DNA of 64,000 bases, from the NCBI GenBank assembly GCA_013823325.1, contig PNLY01000001.1, forward strand, positions 62,001 through 126,000, written 5' to 3'. Source of the DNA: Methylobacterium sp. GTDB taxonomy: Bacteria > Pseudomonadota > Alphaproteobacteria > Rhizobiales > Beijerinckiaceae. How positions within the stretch are numbered: the stretch's first letter is position 1; every line of letters begins with the position of its first letter. Position numbers and translations under genes: made by a program. The notes below the pieces were generated by a model. It was not told the DNA's origin. It did no database searches and worked only from the letters and a program-made list of their open reading frames with translations. Of this stretch, positions 1-8,204 are shown in pieces.

Positions 1-1
1 C

Positions 2-499
2 AGCTCTGGTATCGGCACCTACGGCCATTTCGCCGGCGAGCTGCTGAAGATCTCCTCAGGCGCCGACCTGATGCACGTGCCGTATCGGGGCAGCGGTCCG
101 GCGCTGAACGACATCGCCGCCGGCCACGTTCCGTTGATGATGGCGGGCGAGCTGGTCGAGCTCGCCAAGGCCGGCAAAGTCCGCATCCTCGCCACGACGA
201 ATGAGCGCCGCTGGTTCGAACTGCCCGATGTCCCGACGATGAAGGAGAGCGGCTTCCCGCAGTTCACCGCCCATTCCTGGATCGGGCTCGCCGGGCCGGC
301 CGGCATGAACCCGGAGATCGTCGCGAAGCTCAATGCCGCCGCGGGCAAGGTGCTGGCCGATCCGAAGGCGCAGGAGCAGCTCAAGACGCTCGGCGTCCTG
401 CCGAACTTCTCCAGCCCGGCCGAGTTCGCCACGCGCATCGCCGCCGATCGCGCCGTCTACGCCGAGATCGTCGCCAAGGCGAACCTCACATTCCAGTAG
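2..499 (+). CDS. Bug/TctC-family periplasmic solute-binding protein, C-terminal part
   Basis: The gene enters the window already open; about 165 codons remain. The segment VPYRGSGPALNDIAAG, followed by a DVPTMKESGFP block and a C-terminal helix pair, is the signature of Bug receptors of tripartite tricarboxylate transporters (TTT). These periplasmic proteins bind carboxylates or other small organic ions. The complete family is about 320 residues, so the N-terminal half with the signal peptide lies outside. No TctA/TctB permease gene lies in the window, so the ligand and partner cannot be stated; many Bug genes are orphans. A second member sits at 12137-13111. Confidence 0.9.
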   Translation, partial: SSGIGTYGHFAGELLKISSGADLMHVPYRGSGPALNDIAAGHVPLMMAGELVELAKAGKVRILATTNERRWFELPDVPTMKESGFPQFTAHSWIGLAGPAGMNPEIVAKLNAAAGKVLADPKAQEQLKTLGVLPNFSSPAEFATRIAADRAVYAEIVAKANLTFQ

Positions 500-582
500 A
501 GTGCCGGCGCACTATATGGAGGGCGGGAAATCTGCTAGGGCGCTGCGCTCGCCGGCAGGTTGCCAGCTCCGCCAGACCGCAG

Positions 583-1584
583 ATGATGACCGCAGCAGAC
601 CACCGTTTCTCCGTGGCGCCTATGATGGACTGGACAGATCGGCATTGCCGGATCGTCCATCGCCTGATGTCGCGCCGCGCCCGGCTCTATACCGAGATGG
701 TGACGGCGCAGGCGGTGGTGCGCGGCGACCGGCAGCGGCTGATCGGTTTCGACGAGGTCGAGCACCCGGTCGCGCTGCAGCTCGGCGGCAACGATCCGGC
801 GCTGCTCGCCGAGGCAGCGAAGATCGGCGCCGATTTCGGCTATGACGAGATCAATCTGAACTGCGGCTGCCCCTCCGACCGTGTCCAGGGCGGGGCTTTC
901 GGTGCTTGCCTGATGCGTGAGCCGGTGCTGGTCGGCGATTGCGTCGCGGCGATGAAGGCGGCTGTTTCGATTCCCGTCACGGTGAAGTGCCGCATCGGCG
1001 TCGACGACCAGGATCCGGAGACGGCCCTCGATGCGCTGACGGAAACCGTGCGTGCGGCGGGTGTCGATGCGCTCGTCGTGCACGCCCGCAAGGCCTGGCT
1101 GCAGGGGCTCTCGCCCAAGGAGAACCGTGAGATCCCGCCGCTCGACTACGAGCGCGCCTACCGCCTCAAGGCGGCCAATCCCGGCCTGATCGTCGCGCTC
1201 AACGGCGGCATCAAGCACCCCGATGAATGGCTGCCGCATCTGGCCCATCTCGACGGCGTCATGCTCGGTCGCGAGGCCTATCAGAACCCCGAGGTGCTGT
1301 TCGCGGTCGACCCGCTGCTCTTCGGCGAGGACGCGCCGGTCCCGGACGCCTTCGCGATGCTCGAGGCGCTCGAGCCCTATATCGCGGCTCACCTCGAGCG
1401 GGGCGGGCGCCTGCACGCCTTCACCCGCCATCTCGTCGGGCTGTTCCCCGGCCAGCGCGGCGCGCGCCTGTTCCGTCGCCATCTCGCCGAGCATTGCGTC
1501 GCGGCGGGGGCCGGTCTCGCCGAGCTGCGCGCGGCCATCGCCCATGTCGAGCGCGAAGCTCCGCCGGCGATCGCTGCGGAGTGA
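583..1584 (+). CDS. dusA: tRNA-dihydrouridine synthase A
   Basis: This flavin enzyme reduces uridine to dihydrouridine in the D-loop of tRNA. The 333-residue protein has the full family length. Visible hallmarks are SVAPMMDWTDRHCR at the N-terminus, the NLNCGCPSDRVQGGAFGACLM segment (split here as NLNCGCPSDRV then GGAFGACLM near residues 90-110) with the catalytic cysteine of Dus enzymes, VHARKAWLQGLSPKENREI near 168, and NGGI before the FMN phosphate site. The DusA-specific SPKENR motif separates it from DusB and DusC. The next gene starts at the base after its stop codon, so the two are probably cotranscribed. Start is the first of two ATGs; either is possible. Confidence 0.96.
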   Translation: MMTAADHRFSVAPMMDWTDRHCRIVHRLMSRRARLYTEMVTAQAVVRGDRQRLIGFDEVEHPVALQLGGNDPALLAEAAKIGADFGYDEINLNCGCPSDRVQGGAFGACLMREPVLVGDCVAAMKAAVSIPVTVKCRIGVDDQDPETALDALTETVRAAGVDALVVHARKAWLQGLSPKENREIPPLDYERAYRLKAANPGLIVALNGGIKHPDEWLPHLAHLDGVMLGREAYQNPEVLFAVDPLLFGEDAPVPDAFAMLEALEPYIAAHLERGGRLHAFTRHLVGLFPGQRGARLFRRHLAEHCVAAGAGLAELRAAIAHVEREAPPAIAAE

Positions 1585-2043
1585 GTGCCGATGGCTGATA
1601 TGACGACCGATCCCGCCCTCGTCGCCCGCATCGAGGCGAGCTTCGCCAAGCAGGCGATGATGTCGACGCTCGGCGCCCGTCTCGTGCGCGTCGCGCCGGG
1701 CGAGGTCGAGATCGCCATGCCGGCGTCGCCGCATCTCTCCCAGCAGCACGGTTTCGTCCATGCCGGGGCGGTCGCGACCATCGCCGACAGCGCCGCCGGC
1801 TATGCCGGGCTCACCACCATGCCGGCCGGCAACGGCATCCTCACCGCCGAGTTCAAGATCAACCTGCTGGCACCGGCGACCGGCGACGAGCTCGTCGCCA
1901 AGGGCAGAGTGGTCAAGGCCGGCCGCACCCTGACGCTCGCCATGGCCGAGGTCTTCGCGGTGACGGACGGCAGGCCCAGGCTCTGCGCCATGCTGACTGC
2001 GACGCTGATGGCGATCGTCGCGCGTGAGGGCATCAGCGACTAG
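1585..2043 (+). CDS. PaaI-family hotdog thioesterase
   Basis: A 152-residue hotdog-fold protein of the PaaI/YbgC-like acyl-CoA thioesterase group. The segment QQHGFVHAGAVATIADSAAGYAG (residues about 52-74) carries the HGGxxxxLAD-type helix, here with H-A-G replacing H-G-G. It would hydrolyse acyl- or aryl-CoA in the cytosol; the substrate is not predictable. The reading frame begins with GTG directly after the dusA stop; ATG codons at 1591 and 1600 are equally acceptable starts. Cotranscription with dusA is likely, but I infer no functional link. Confidence 0.85.
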   Translation: MPMADMTTDPALVARIEASFAKQAMMSTLGARLVRVAPGEVEIAMPASPHLSQQHGFVHAGAVATIADSAAGYAGLTTMPAGNGILTAEFKINLLAPATGDELVAKGRVVKAGRTLTLAMAEVFAVTDGRPRLCAMLTATLMAIVAREGISD

Positions 2044-2263
2044 CGAGCGGGCCGCTCTCGGCAGGGTACCCCATTCGGGCAATCTGCTGCCCCTTTGCCC
2101 GTCTTCTGGACCTGTCCGATCTGAAGTCAGCTCGATCGCAGCGAGGGCGTGGTCGACACCCTTGCAGGCGTCGTCGCATCGATGCCGTGTTTGCATCGGC
2201 CGGAACGAAGTTGCTCGTGCCCGGTTCGCCAGGGCCATGCGCCGACCAAGAGGCGTCAGCCAT

Positions 2264-4168
2264 ATGCGCGACGCGATCGAAAGCGCATCGGGAGACGGTA
2301 AGGCCGTCGTCGCCAGGGACGATACGGGCCTGACCATCGATACCGCTCACTGGACGCTGACAAGCACGTCGTCCGCGGGGCAGGGCCGCAGCAAGGCTCC
2401 CGACACCCAGCGGGACATTCCGGCGAAAGCCGATCGGCCTGGCCAAGTGCCGCAGCGGCGCCGGTTCATCCCCTTGGCGTGTGGGGTGGCGGCCGCGGTC
2501 CTCCTTCTCGTCATGCCGCGGAATGCGGATCGACCGGAGCCCGCTCGGCTGCGGGAACCGGCGCCGGCCGTCTTGCCGGCCAGCGGTTCCTCTGACACCG
2601 GCGTCATGGCGCAGGAGCTGGCGGAGGCCCGTAGTGCCGTCACTGTTCTGACAGCGCAATTGCAGGCCGAAGCCGCCAGGAACGAGCAGTTATTGCGGCA
2701 GGAGCAGGACAAGGCCGCGGCCCTGGCGCAGGAGGCCGCGACTGCGCGGCAGGAATTGGTGGCGGCGGCGGCCCAGCATCGTCAGACACTCGATGGCGAG
2801 CGTGCGCAACGCGTCGCACTGGCCGATCAGCTGGCGGCCTCGCAGCGCGAATTGCAGACGCAGACGGCGCAGCTGCGGAGCGCAAATGACGACATTGAAC
2901 AACTCAAGCAGCTCGCGACCGCAACGAGTTCCCAGTCGCTCGAGCAGGAGCGGCAGAAGGTTGCCGCTCTCGCACAGGAGCTGTCGGCCGCGCAGCGCGA
3001 GATCGCAGGGCAGGCGGCACAGTTGCGTAAAGCCGGCGAGGAGGCAGGCCAGCTCAGGCAGGCGGACGCGGCGAAAGCCATGCAAGCGCTGGAGCAGGAG
3101 CGGCAGAAGGCGGCCGCTCTCGCGCAGGAATTGTCGGCCGCGCAGCGCGAGGCTGCGGCGCAGGCGGCGCAATTGCGCAAGGTTGGGGAGGACGTGGGGC
3201 AGCTCAGGCAGGCCGACGCCGCAAGGGCCGCGCAATCCCAGGAACAGGAGCGACAGAAAGCCGCCGCCATCGCCCAGGCCTCGGCCGCGCGGCAGGCGCT
3301 GACCACGACCCTGGCGCAACATCGCCAGGCCCTCGACGAGGAACGCGGACAACGTGCCGCATTGGCGGCCGAGCTGGCGACGGCGCGGCGCGAGATCGAG
3401 GCGCAGGCGGCACAACTGCGCAAGGCCGGCGAGGAGACGGGCCAGCTCCGGCAGGCGGACGCGGCTAAGAGCGCGCAAGGGCTCGAACTTGAGCGGCAGA
3501 AGGCGGCGGCCATGGCACAGGTCGCGGCGCTGCGACAGGAGCAGGCGGCCGCTGCTGCGCAATATCACCAGGCCATCGAGCAGGAGCGCGCCCAACGCGC
3601 CGCCCAGGCGAGCGAGCTGTCGGCGACGCAGCGCGAGCTCGAGGTCCAGCGGGCGCAACAGCAAAGCGCACGCGGGGAAACGGAAAAGCTCAAGCAGGCG
3701 AGCGAAAGCACGATCGCGGATCTGCGCCAGGCTCTCCAGCAAGAGCGCGACCGCGTTGCCACCGCGGCGGAGCAGTTGGCGTCGCTACGCGCGGCGGCTG
3801 CGCAGCCCGCGGTTGTATCCAGGGAGGCTCCCAAGCCTCCGCAAGCGAATCCCGTCGGCGCGCCACCACCGCAAATAGTCGCGGAAGCCCGGAACAGCCC
3901 CGAGGCGATGCGGCTGATCGCCAGGGCGAGCGCGCTGCTCGCTCAAGGCGACATCGGCTCCGCCCGGGCCGTGCTCGAACGCGCGGCCGACATGGGCAGT
4001 GCCCGGGCGAGCTTCATGCTCGCGGAGACCTATGACCCCCGCATCCTGTCCGCCTGGGGCACCTATGGTACGCGCGGCGAGATCGCGAGGGCGCGCGAGC
4101 TTTATGCGCGGGCGCAGGCCGGGGGGATTCAGGAGGCGAAAGATCGTGTCGATGCGCTGCCGCGGTAG
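2264..4168 (+). CDS. membrane-anchored coiled-coil protein with Sel1/TPR-like C-terminus
   Basis: A 634-residue protein of unknown function. A short basic cytosolic N-terminus (QRRR near 64-67) leads into one transmembrane helix (about 68-85). Residues about 115-515 are almost entirely Ala/Gln/Glu/Arg heptads, a long alpha-helical coiled coil presumably outside the inner membrane. The last 90 residues (AMRLIARASALLAQGDIGSA onwards) resemble Sel1/TPR repeats of the kind found in Hyphomicrobiales envelope proteins. Two 50-residue units at 226-325 are near-identical tandem copies, and the AQLRKxGEExGQLRQAD core recurs a third time near 383-400. The open frame extends upstream to 2024, but that part overlaps the previous gene and looks non-coding. 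The ATG at 2264 has an AAGAGG upstream. Low-complexity codon reuse suggests slippage or recombination in this gene. Confidence 0.75.
   Translation: MRDAIESASGDGKAVVARDDTGLTIDTAHWTLTSTSSAGQGRSKAPDTQRDIPAKADRPGQVPQRRRFIPLACGVAAAVLLLVMPRNADRPEPARLREPAPAVLPASGSSDTGVMAQELAEARSAVTVLTAQLQAEAARNEQLLRQEQDKAAALAQEAATARQELVAAAAQHRQTLDGERAQRVALADQLAASQRELQTQTAQLRSANDDIEQLKQLATATSSQSLEQERQKVAALAQELSAAQREIAGQAAQLRKAGEEAGQLRQADAAKAMQALEQERQKAAALAQELSAAQREAAAQAAQLRKVGEDVGQLRQADAARAAQSQEQERQKAAAIAQASAARQALTTTLAQHRQALDEERGQRAALAAELATARREIEAQAAQLRKAGEETGQLRQADAAKSAQGLELERQKAAAMAQVAALRQEQAAAAAQYHQAIEQERAQRAAQASELSATQRELEVQRAQQQSARGETEKLKQASESTIADLRQALQQERDRVATAAEQLASLRAAAAQPAVVSREAPKPPQANPVGAPPPQIVAEARNSPEAMRLIARASALLAQGDIGSARAVLERAADMGSARASFMLAETYDPRILSAWGTYGTRGEIARARELYARAQAGGIQEAKDRVDALPR
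2939..3238 (+). repeat. 150-bp in-frame tandem duplication within the coiled-coil gene
   Basis: Bases 2939-3088 and 3089-3238 encode successive 50-residue units that both start LEQERQK and end in GQLRQADAA plus five variable residues. They align without gaps and differ at only a few positions. A diverged third core lies near 3407-3480. The repeat is a multiple of three, so copy-number change would keep the frame open. Confidence 0.85.
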
Positions 4169-4219
4169 CGCTCGACGTCGGCCGCCGGACAACGGGTGTG
4201 TTCCAGAGGAGAGTGCGGA

Positions 4220-5254
4220 ATGAAGATGCCTTCAGGACGGTCCTTGCTCCTTCTGGTCGGGCTGGCGGCGCTCGTGCCGATGCTCGCTTCGCCCGGCCTG
4301 GAGGCGCAGACGCCGCAGGCGAACATTGGCTCGCCGCGACGCATCGTCCGGCCGGCCGCGACGGAGCAGGACAAGGCCAATGCCTGGACGGTTGGTCTCG
4401 CAGCGGGGCTGCTGGAGGGCGCGCCACTTCGCCTTGGAGCCGAGATGGCCCGCGTCGTAGACGACGGGCAGAGCCTGCACGTGCTGCCGATCGTCACCCG
4501 TGGCGCCACCGAGAACCTGAATTCGCTGCTCTATCTGCGCGGCATCGACACGGCGATCATCAACTCTGATGCGCTGGAGGAGTACAAGGCGCAGCTGCCG
4601 CAGATCCGGCGCAAGATCACCTATGTGCTCAATCTTTTCCCCTCGGAGCTGCATGTCTTCGTGCGGCCCGAGATCCAGAGCCTGCAGGATCTCGCCGGCA
4701 AGAAGGTGAACTTCAACACGCTCGGCACCGCTGCCGCCTATTCGGGGCCGCTGATCTTCAGCCGCCTCGGCATCAATGCCGAGAACACCTTCATCCCGCA
4801 TCAGCTCGCGCTGGAGCAGATGCGCAAGGGCGAGATGGCCGCCGTCGTCTTCATCACGTCGAAGCCGGTCGACGCCTTCGTCCGCGGGCGCTTCGAGCCC
4901 GGCTTCAAGTTCCTTCCGGTCGCCTATGACAGCAGATTCGAGGACTATTACCTGCCGGCGGTGCTGGAGGCCGGCGAGTATCCCGGACTGATCAAGGCGG
5001 GCGAGCGGGTTTCTACCATCGCGGTGCCGACCGCCCTCGTCGCGTTCAACTGGGCGCCCCAGACCAACCGCTACGAGCGCGTCGCGCGCTTCGTCGACAC
5101 CCTGTTTAGCCGTGTCGAGAAGCTGCAGGCGCCGGGCTTCGACCCGAAATGGAAGTCGATCAATCTCGCCGCGACCGTTCCCGGCCTCGACCGCTTCCCG
5201 GCAGCCCAGGACTGGCTGGATCGCAAAGCGCAGACGCAGCGTGCGAGCCGATGA
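4220..5254 (+). CDS. TAXI-family TRAP transporter solute-binding protein
   Basis: A 344-residue exported receptor. A signal peptide (hydrophobic run SLLLLVGLAALVPMLA, cleavage near LEAQ) precedes a TAXI fold: DTAIINSDAL near 114, ELHVFVRPEIQSLQDLAGKK near 150-170, then NFNTLGTAAAYSG and MAAVVFITSKPVDAF. TAXI proteins deliver solutes such as glutamate or other carboxylates to fused TRAP permeases, but no TRAP permease is adjacent, so this is an orphan receptor. The frame is open from a GTG at 4196, but ATG 4220 has GAGGAGAG at the correct spacing and is preferred. Its stop overlaps the start of the next gene (ATGA), so the two are translationally coupled. Confidence 0.85.
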   Translation: MKMPSGRSLLLLVGLAALVPMLASPGLEAQTPQANIGSPRRIVRPAATEQDKANAWTVGLAAGLLEGAPLRLGAEMARVVDDGQSLHVLPIVTRGATENLNSLLYLRGIDTAIINSDALEEYKAQLPQIRRKITYVLNLFPSELHVFVRPEIQSLQDLAGKKVNFNTLGTAAAYSGPLIFSRLGINAENTFIPHQLALEQMRKGEMAAVVFITSKPVDAFVRGRFEPGFKFLPVAYDSRFEDYYLPAVLEAGEYPGLIKAGERVSTIAVPTALVAFNWAPQTNRYERVARFVDTLFSRVEKLQAPGFDPKWKSINLAATVPGLDRFPAAQDWLDRKAQTQRASR

Positions 5255-5880
5255 AGCTGGTCATGCTCTCCGTCGCCTTCGAGATTGCGAGCCGGATCGC
5301 CTTCGCGCAGGGGGCGCCCGATCCGATGGCGCAGCTTCGCGCCTGCTCGCTGCTCGACCCGGCGGAGCGGCCTGCCTGCCTGAACAAGCTGCCTCAGCCG
5401 GTGACGGTGCCGCAGCGCCCGCTCGACGATGCCGATGGCTGGATCGTCAGCGAGACCACGTCTCCGATCGACTATACGCCGCTCGTCACCGCCACCACCT
5501 TCGCTAAAGGCGATGCCAACGCCGCGCTCCGGCAGCTCTCCATTCACTGCCGCGGTGGCCGGACCGAGCTCGTCCTTGGCGGGCCGGCCACGTCCGAGAG
5601 CGGCGCCGACTACGCTCTCTCCTATCGTTTGGGCGACAGCCAGCCCGTGCAGGTCGCGGCCGGGCGGCCGGTCTATGGGACCGGCGTCGCCTTCCGGGGG
5701 GATGTCGTCGGCCTGCTGCTGTCGCTTCCCAGTGAAGGCGGCATCGCGATCCGTCTCGGCACCCGCGCTGGTGCCGTTCATGACGCGCATTTCGGCCTCA
5801 CCGGCCTGAAGGCTGCGCGGGACAGGGTCGCCGCAGCCTGCAAATGGCCGCGCACCCTTGCCAGGCCACGTAGCGAATGA
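5251..5880 (+). CDS. exported VasI/TagO-like protein of unknown role
   Basis: A 209-residue protein with a short N-terminal signal peptide ending near IAFAQG. The early CSLLDPAERPACLNKLP segment followed by WIVSETTSPIDYTPLVTA and LSIHCRGGRTELVLGG matches the pattern of VasI/TagO proteins: a paired cysteine head, then a W..S..SPIDDS-type strand and a C..G.TEL strand. That family is named for type VI secretion clusters, but no such genes are present here, so the name should be taken as a fold only. It overlaps the TAXI receptor by ATGA and lies 24 bases before the DsrE-like gene, forming an apparent three-gene exported set. The start at 5251 is fixed by that overlap. Confidence 0.55.
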   Translation: MKLVMLSVAFEIASRIAFAQGAPDPMAQLRACSLLDPAERPACLNKLPQPVTVPQRPLDDADGWIVSETTSPIDYTPLVTATTFAKGDANAALRQLSIHCRGGRTELVLGGPATSESGADYALSYRLGDSQPVQVAAGRPVYGTGVAFRGDVVGLLLSLPSEGGIAIRLGTRAGAVHDAHFGLTGLKAARDRVAAACKWPRTLARPRSE

Positions 5881-5904
5881 TCCTCGAACCATGGGTGGAA
5901 TCCG

Positions 5905-6411
5905 ATGACGATCAGGCTCAAAGATGCTCTCGGCGCGATCCTGCTGGCCGGATTGGCCTGCGCCATCGCCGCCGCGCCCGCGACGGCGCAGGCCACGAAG
6001 CACAGCGCCGTACAGGCGCCGAAGCCGCCCGTTTCCGACCGGAAGCCGCATCGGCTGATCCTGCAGGTGAACACGAACGATCCCGCGATGATGAATCTCG
6101 CGCTCAACAACGCGACCAACGTGGCGCAGTACTATCAGGACCTCGGCGAGAAGGTGGAGATCGAGGTCGTAACCTTCGGCCCCGGGTTGCACATGCTGCG
6201 TGACGATACCTCGCCCGTGAAGGCGCGGATCTCAACGATCGCCCTGAGCACGCCGGCGATTTCCTTCAAGGCCTGCGGCAACACCCAGGGCAATATGAGC
6301 AAGGCCGAGAACAAGGAGATCGCCCTGATCCCCGAGGCGACTGTGGTGAAGTCCGGTGTCGTCCGGGTGATGGAGCTGCAGGAAAAGGGCTGGACCTACG
6401 TCAAGCCCTGA
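5905..6411 (+). CDS. periplasmic DsrE-family protein
   Basis: A 168-residue protein with a clear signal peptide (ILLAGLACAIAAAPATAQA). The mature part has the DsrE/DsrF-like fold: HRLILQVNTNDPAMMNLALN (residues about 49-68), VEIEVVTFGPGLHML, and a single conserved cysteine in ISFKACGNTQGN. DsrE-type proteins bind or transfer sulfur through such a cysteine; exported members of this kind are common in proteobacteria, but their role is not settled. It is the last gene of the TAXI/VasI-like set. A redox or sulfur role for the whole set is only a guess. Confidence 0.75.
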   Translation: MTIRLKDALGAILLAGLACAIAAAPATAQATKHSAVQAPKPPVSDRKPHRLILQVNTNDPAMMNLALNNATNVAQYYQDLGEKVEIEVVTFGPGLHMLRDDTSPVKARISTIALSTPAISFKACGNTQGNMSKAENKEIALIPEATVVKSGVVRVMELQEKGWTYVKP

Positions 6412-6731
6412 TCGGCCGCTGTTCCAGTGCGCGTCGGGGTCGTTCTGGGAGCCCATGTGACAATTATTCAGCCCTCATCCTGTGGGGCCGCGAAGCGGCG
6501 TCTCGAAGGATGCTCCAGGAGGCTCCCGAACCAGCTGGAGCATCCTTCGAGAGGCGATTTGCGAGCGCTTTTCGGGATGACGGCAGAGTTTTCGAGCAGA
6601 CTGTGAGATGCAGTCTGACGCGGCGCTGTCCGATGACGCGGCTGCGTCGGCGCATGCCTGCCCTGCCGCCCGAACCTTGCCCTTTTCGGCAAGAGGGCTA
6701 AGAGCAGCCCGATCTTTCCCAGACAGTGTGC
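6412..6731. other. 320-bp non-coding region carrying a palindromic repeat
   Basis: No credible gene. The central part holds an intergenic palindrome (separate entry at 6501-6552) flanked by outer CATCCTG and CGGGATGA arms near 6477 and 6573. This is the layout of dispersed palindromic elements common in Hyphomicrobiales intergenic DNA. The last 60 bases should hold the promoter for the TauE gene; I recognise no strong hexamers. Confidence 0.6.
6501..6552. repeat. perfect 18-bp inverted repeat (REP/RIME-like element)
   Basis: The left arm tctcgaaggatgctccag (6501-6518) is exactly reverse-complementary to 6535-6552, with a 16-base loop. The GAAGGATG core and the placement between two unrelated genes suit a dispersed palindromic repeat. 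There is no T-run, so a simple terminator is less likely. Only one copy is seen in this window. Confidence 0.75.
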
Positions 6732-7568
6732 ATGATGATCGCAGGCATTCCCCTGAACGACTTGATTTTCCTTGCGGTGTCGCTGGTCGCGGCCGGCGCC
6801 GTCACCGGCCTGCTCGCCGGCCTGTTCGGCGTCGGTGGCGGCGCCGTCATCGTGCCGGTGCTCTACGAGGTCTTCCGGGTGATCGGCGTGCCGGAGGAGG
6901 TGCGCATGCCGCTCGTCGTCGGCACCTCGCTCGCGGTGATCATCCCGACCTCGATCCGCTCCTACCGCGCCCATCTCGCCAAGGGACTGGTCGACACCTC
7001 GATCATCAAGATCTGGGCCGTGCCGGTCGTACTCGGCGTGCTCGGCGGCAGCTTCATCGCGCGCTATGCCCCGCCGGATGTGTTCAAGGCCGTCTTCGTC
7101 GCGGTCGCCTTCGCCAGCGCCATGCGCCTGCTTTTCGCCTCCGATCGCTGGAAGCTCGGCGACGATATGCCCGGCCCCTTCCTGATGCGGGTCTACGGCC
7201 TGATCATCGGTGTGCTCTCCTCCCTGATGGGCATCGGCGGCGGTCAGCTCTCCAGCCTTTTCATGACTTTCTATGGCCGGCCGATCCACCAGGCGGTCGC
7301 GACCTCCTCGGGCCTCGGCATCCTGATCTCGATCCCTGGTGCGCTCGGCTACATCTATGCTGGCTGGCCGAAGATGGACCTCCTGCCGCCGCTCTCGCTC
7401 GGCTATGTCTCCTTCATCGGCTTCCTGCTCTTCATCCCGACCTCGATCTGGACGGCGCCGATCGGCGCGCGCCTGGCGCACCGCCTGTCGAAGCGCCGGC
7501 TGGAGGTCGCCTTCGGCATCTTCCTGCTGGTGGTCTGCGCGCGCTTCTTCTGGTCGCTGATTAGCTGA
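6732..7568 (+). CDS. TauE/SafE-family anion exporter
   Basis: A 278-residue inner-membrane protein with about eight hydrophobic helices. The first half has GLLAGLFGVGGGAVIVPVL near residue 27 and the second half repeats it as LSSLMGIGGGQLSSLFM near 170: the inverted duplicated glycine-rich motif that defines the TauE/SafE (formerly DUF81) family. Members export sulfite, sulfoacetate or other organic anions. A DsrE-like gene lies upstream, but 320 bases and a repeat element separate them, so a sulfur link is speculative. A GTG at 6726 and ATGs at 6732 and 6735 are all possible starts. Confidence 0.9.
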   Translation: MMIAGIPLNDLIFLAVSLVAAGAVTGLLAGLFGVGGGAVIVPVLYEVFRVIGVPEEVRMPLVVGTSLAVIIPTSIRSYRAHLAKGLVDTSIIKIWAVPVVLGVLGGSFIARYAPPDVFKAVFVAVAFASAMRLLFASDRWKLGDDMPGPFLMRVYGLIIGVLSSLMGIGGGQLSSLFMTFYGRPIHQAVATSSGLGILISIPGALGYIYAGWPKMDLLPPLSLGYVSFIGFLLFIPTSIWTAPIGARLAHRLSKRRLEVAFGIFLLVVCARFFWSLIS

Positions 7569-7579
7569 GCGAGACGGGC

Positions 7580-8047
7580 ATGGTTGCTGTACGCGCCTGC
7601 GGGGAGGCCGATCATCCCGCGCTCGCCTCGCTGATGGGCGAGATGCAGGCGCACTACAAAGTGCCGTGCCCGCCAAACGCCGATATCCGCGCCGGGCTGG
7701 CGAACCGGCCGGCTGGGACCGATCTGCTCCTCGCCGAGCATGATGGCTCAATCATCGGCTTCGCCGCCTTCTCGGCGCTCTATCCCGGCCCCGGTCTCAG
7801 GCCCGGATTCTTCCTCAAGGAAATCTACGTGGCGCAGGCCGCCCGCGGGCTCGGCGCCGGCAAGGCGCTGCTTGCCGAATTGGCGCGGCTCGCTCTCGCG
7901 CGTGGCTTCGGCCGGATCGACTGGACGGCGGCCCGCGACGATGAGCGCTTGCTGCGCTTCTATGAGGGCCTCGGCGCCAAGCAGCACCCGGAAAAGGTCT
8001 TCTTCAGGCTGACCGGCGAGGAGCTTGCCCGTCTCGCGAAGGATTGA
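7580..8047 (+). CDS. GNAT-family N-acetyltransferase
   Basis: A 155-residue acetyltransferase. Acetyl-CoA binding motif A is visible as EIYVAQAARGLGAGKALLAEL (near 87-107), followed by an IDWTAARDDERLLRFYEGLGA motif B that includes the usual N/D-x-x-x-x-x-F-Y-E region. Such enzymes acetylate amines, amino acids or protein termini; the substrate cannot be read from the sequence. It starts 11 bases after the TauE stop and is probably cotranscribed. Its last 44 bases overlap the convergent DUF1289 gene. Confidence 0.88.
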   Translation: MVAVRACGEADHPALASLMGEMQAHYKVPCPPNADIRAGLANRPAGTDLLLAEHDGSIIGFAAFSALYPGPGLRPGFFLKEIYVAQAARGLGAGKALLAELARLALARGFGRIDWTAARDDERLLRFYEGLGAKQHPEKVFFRLTGEELARLAKD

Positions 8048-8204
8048 GCCGTTCCTCCAGCGTCGCCATGATGGCGAGGCGTTCGGCCTCCGAGAGCCGC
8101 GACCATTGCGCGATCTCCTGCAAGGTCCGGCCGCAGCCCTGGCAGAGCTTGCTCGCCGGATCGATCACGCAAACCTTGATGCAGGGGCTCGAGATCGCGC
8201 TCAT
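8004..8204 (-). CDS. DUF1289 family small cysteine-rich protein
   Basis: A 66-residue protein with the DUF1289 pattern SPCIKVCVID near residue 6 and LCQGCGRTLQEIAQW near 20-34, then SEAERLAIMATLEER. The four cysteines (two C-x3/x2-C pairs) suggest a bound metal or iron-sulfur centre; the function is unknown. Its start overlaps the cobS stop (ATGA), so it is translated from the cobS message. Its 3' end overlaps the tail of the convergent acetyltransferase gene by 44 bases. Confidence 0.88.
   Translation of the reverse strand: MSAISSPCIKVCVIDPASKLCQGCGRTLQEIAQWSRLSEAERLAIMATLEERLNPSRDGQAPRRSA

Noticed and set aside
535-2337. A 600-codon minus-strand open frame opposite dusA and the thioesterase gene
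   Set aside because: It is antisense to two well-recognised genes, is rich in Arg/His/Gly noise, and shows no domain. GC-rich DNA gives long shadow frames.
2690-3742. Long minus-strand frame with leucine-arginine repeats
   Set aside because: It is the reverse reading of the repetitive coiled-coil gene; the repeats are inherited from that gene.
5251-5880. Evidence of a type VI secretion locus from the VasI-like gene
   Set aside because: No other type VI gene occurs in the window; the similarity is treated as fold-level only.
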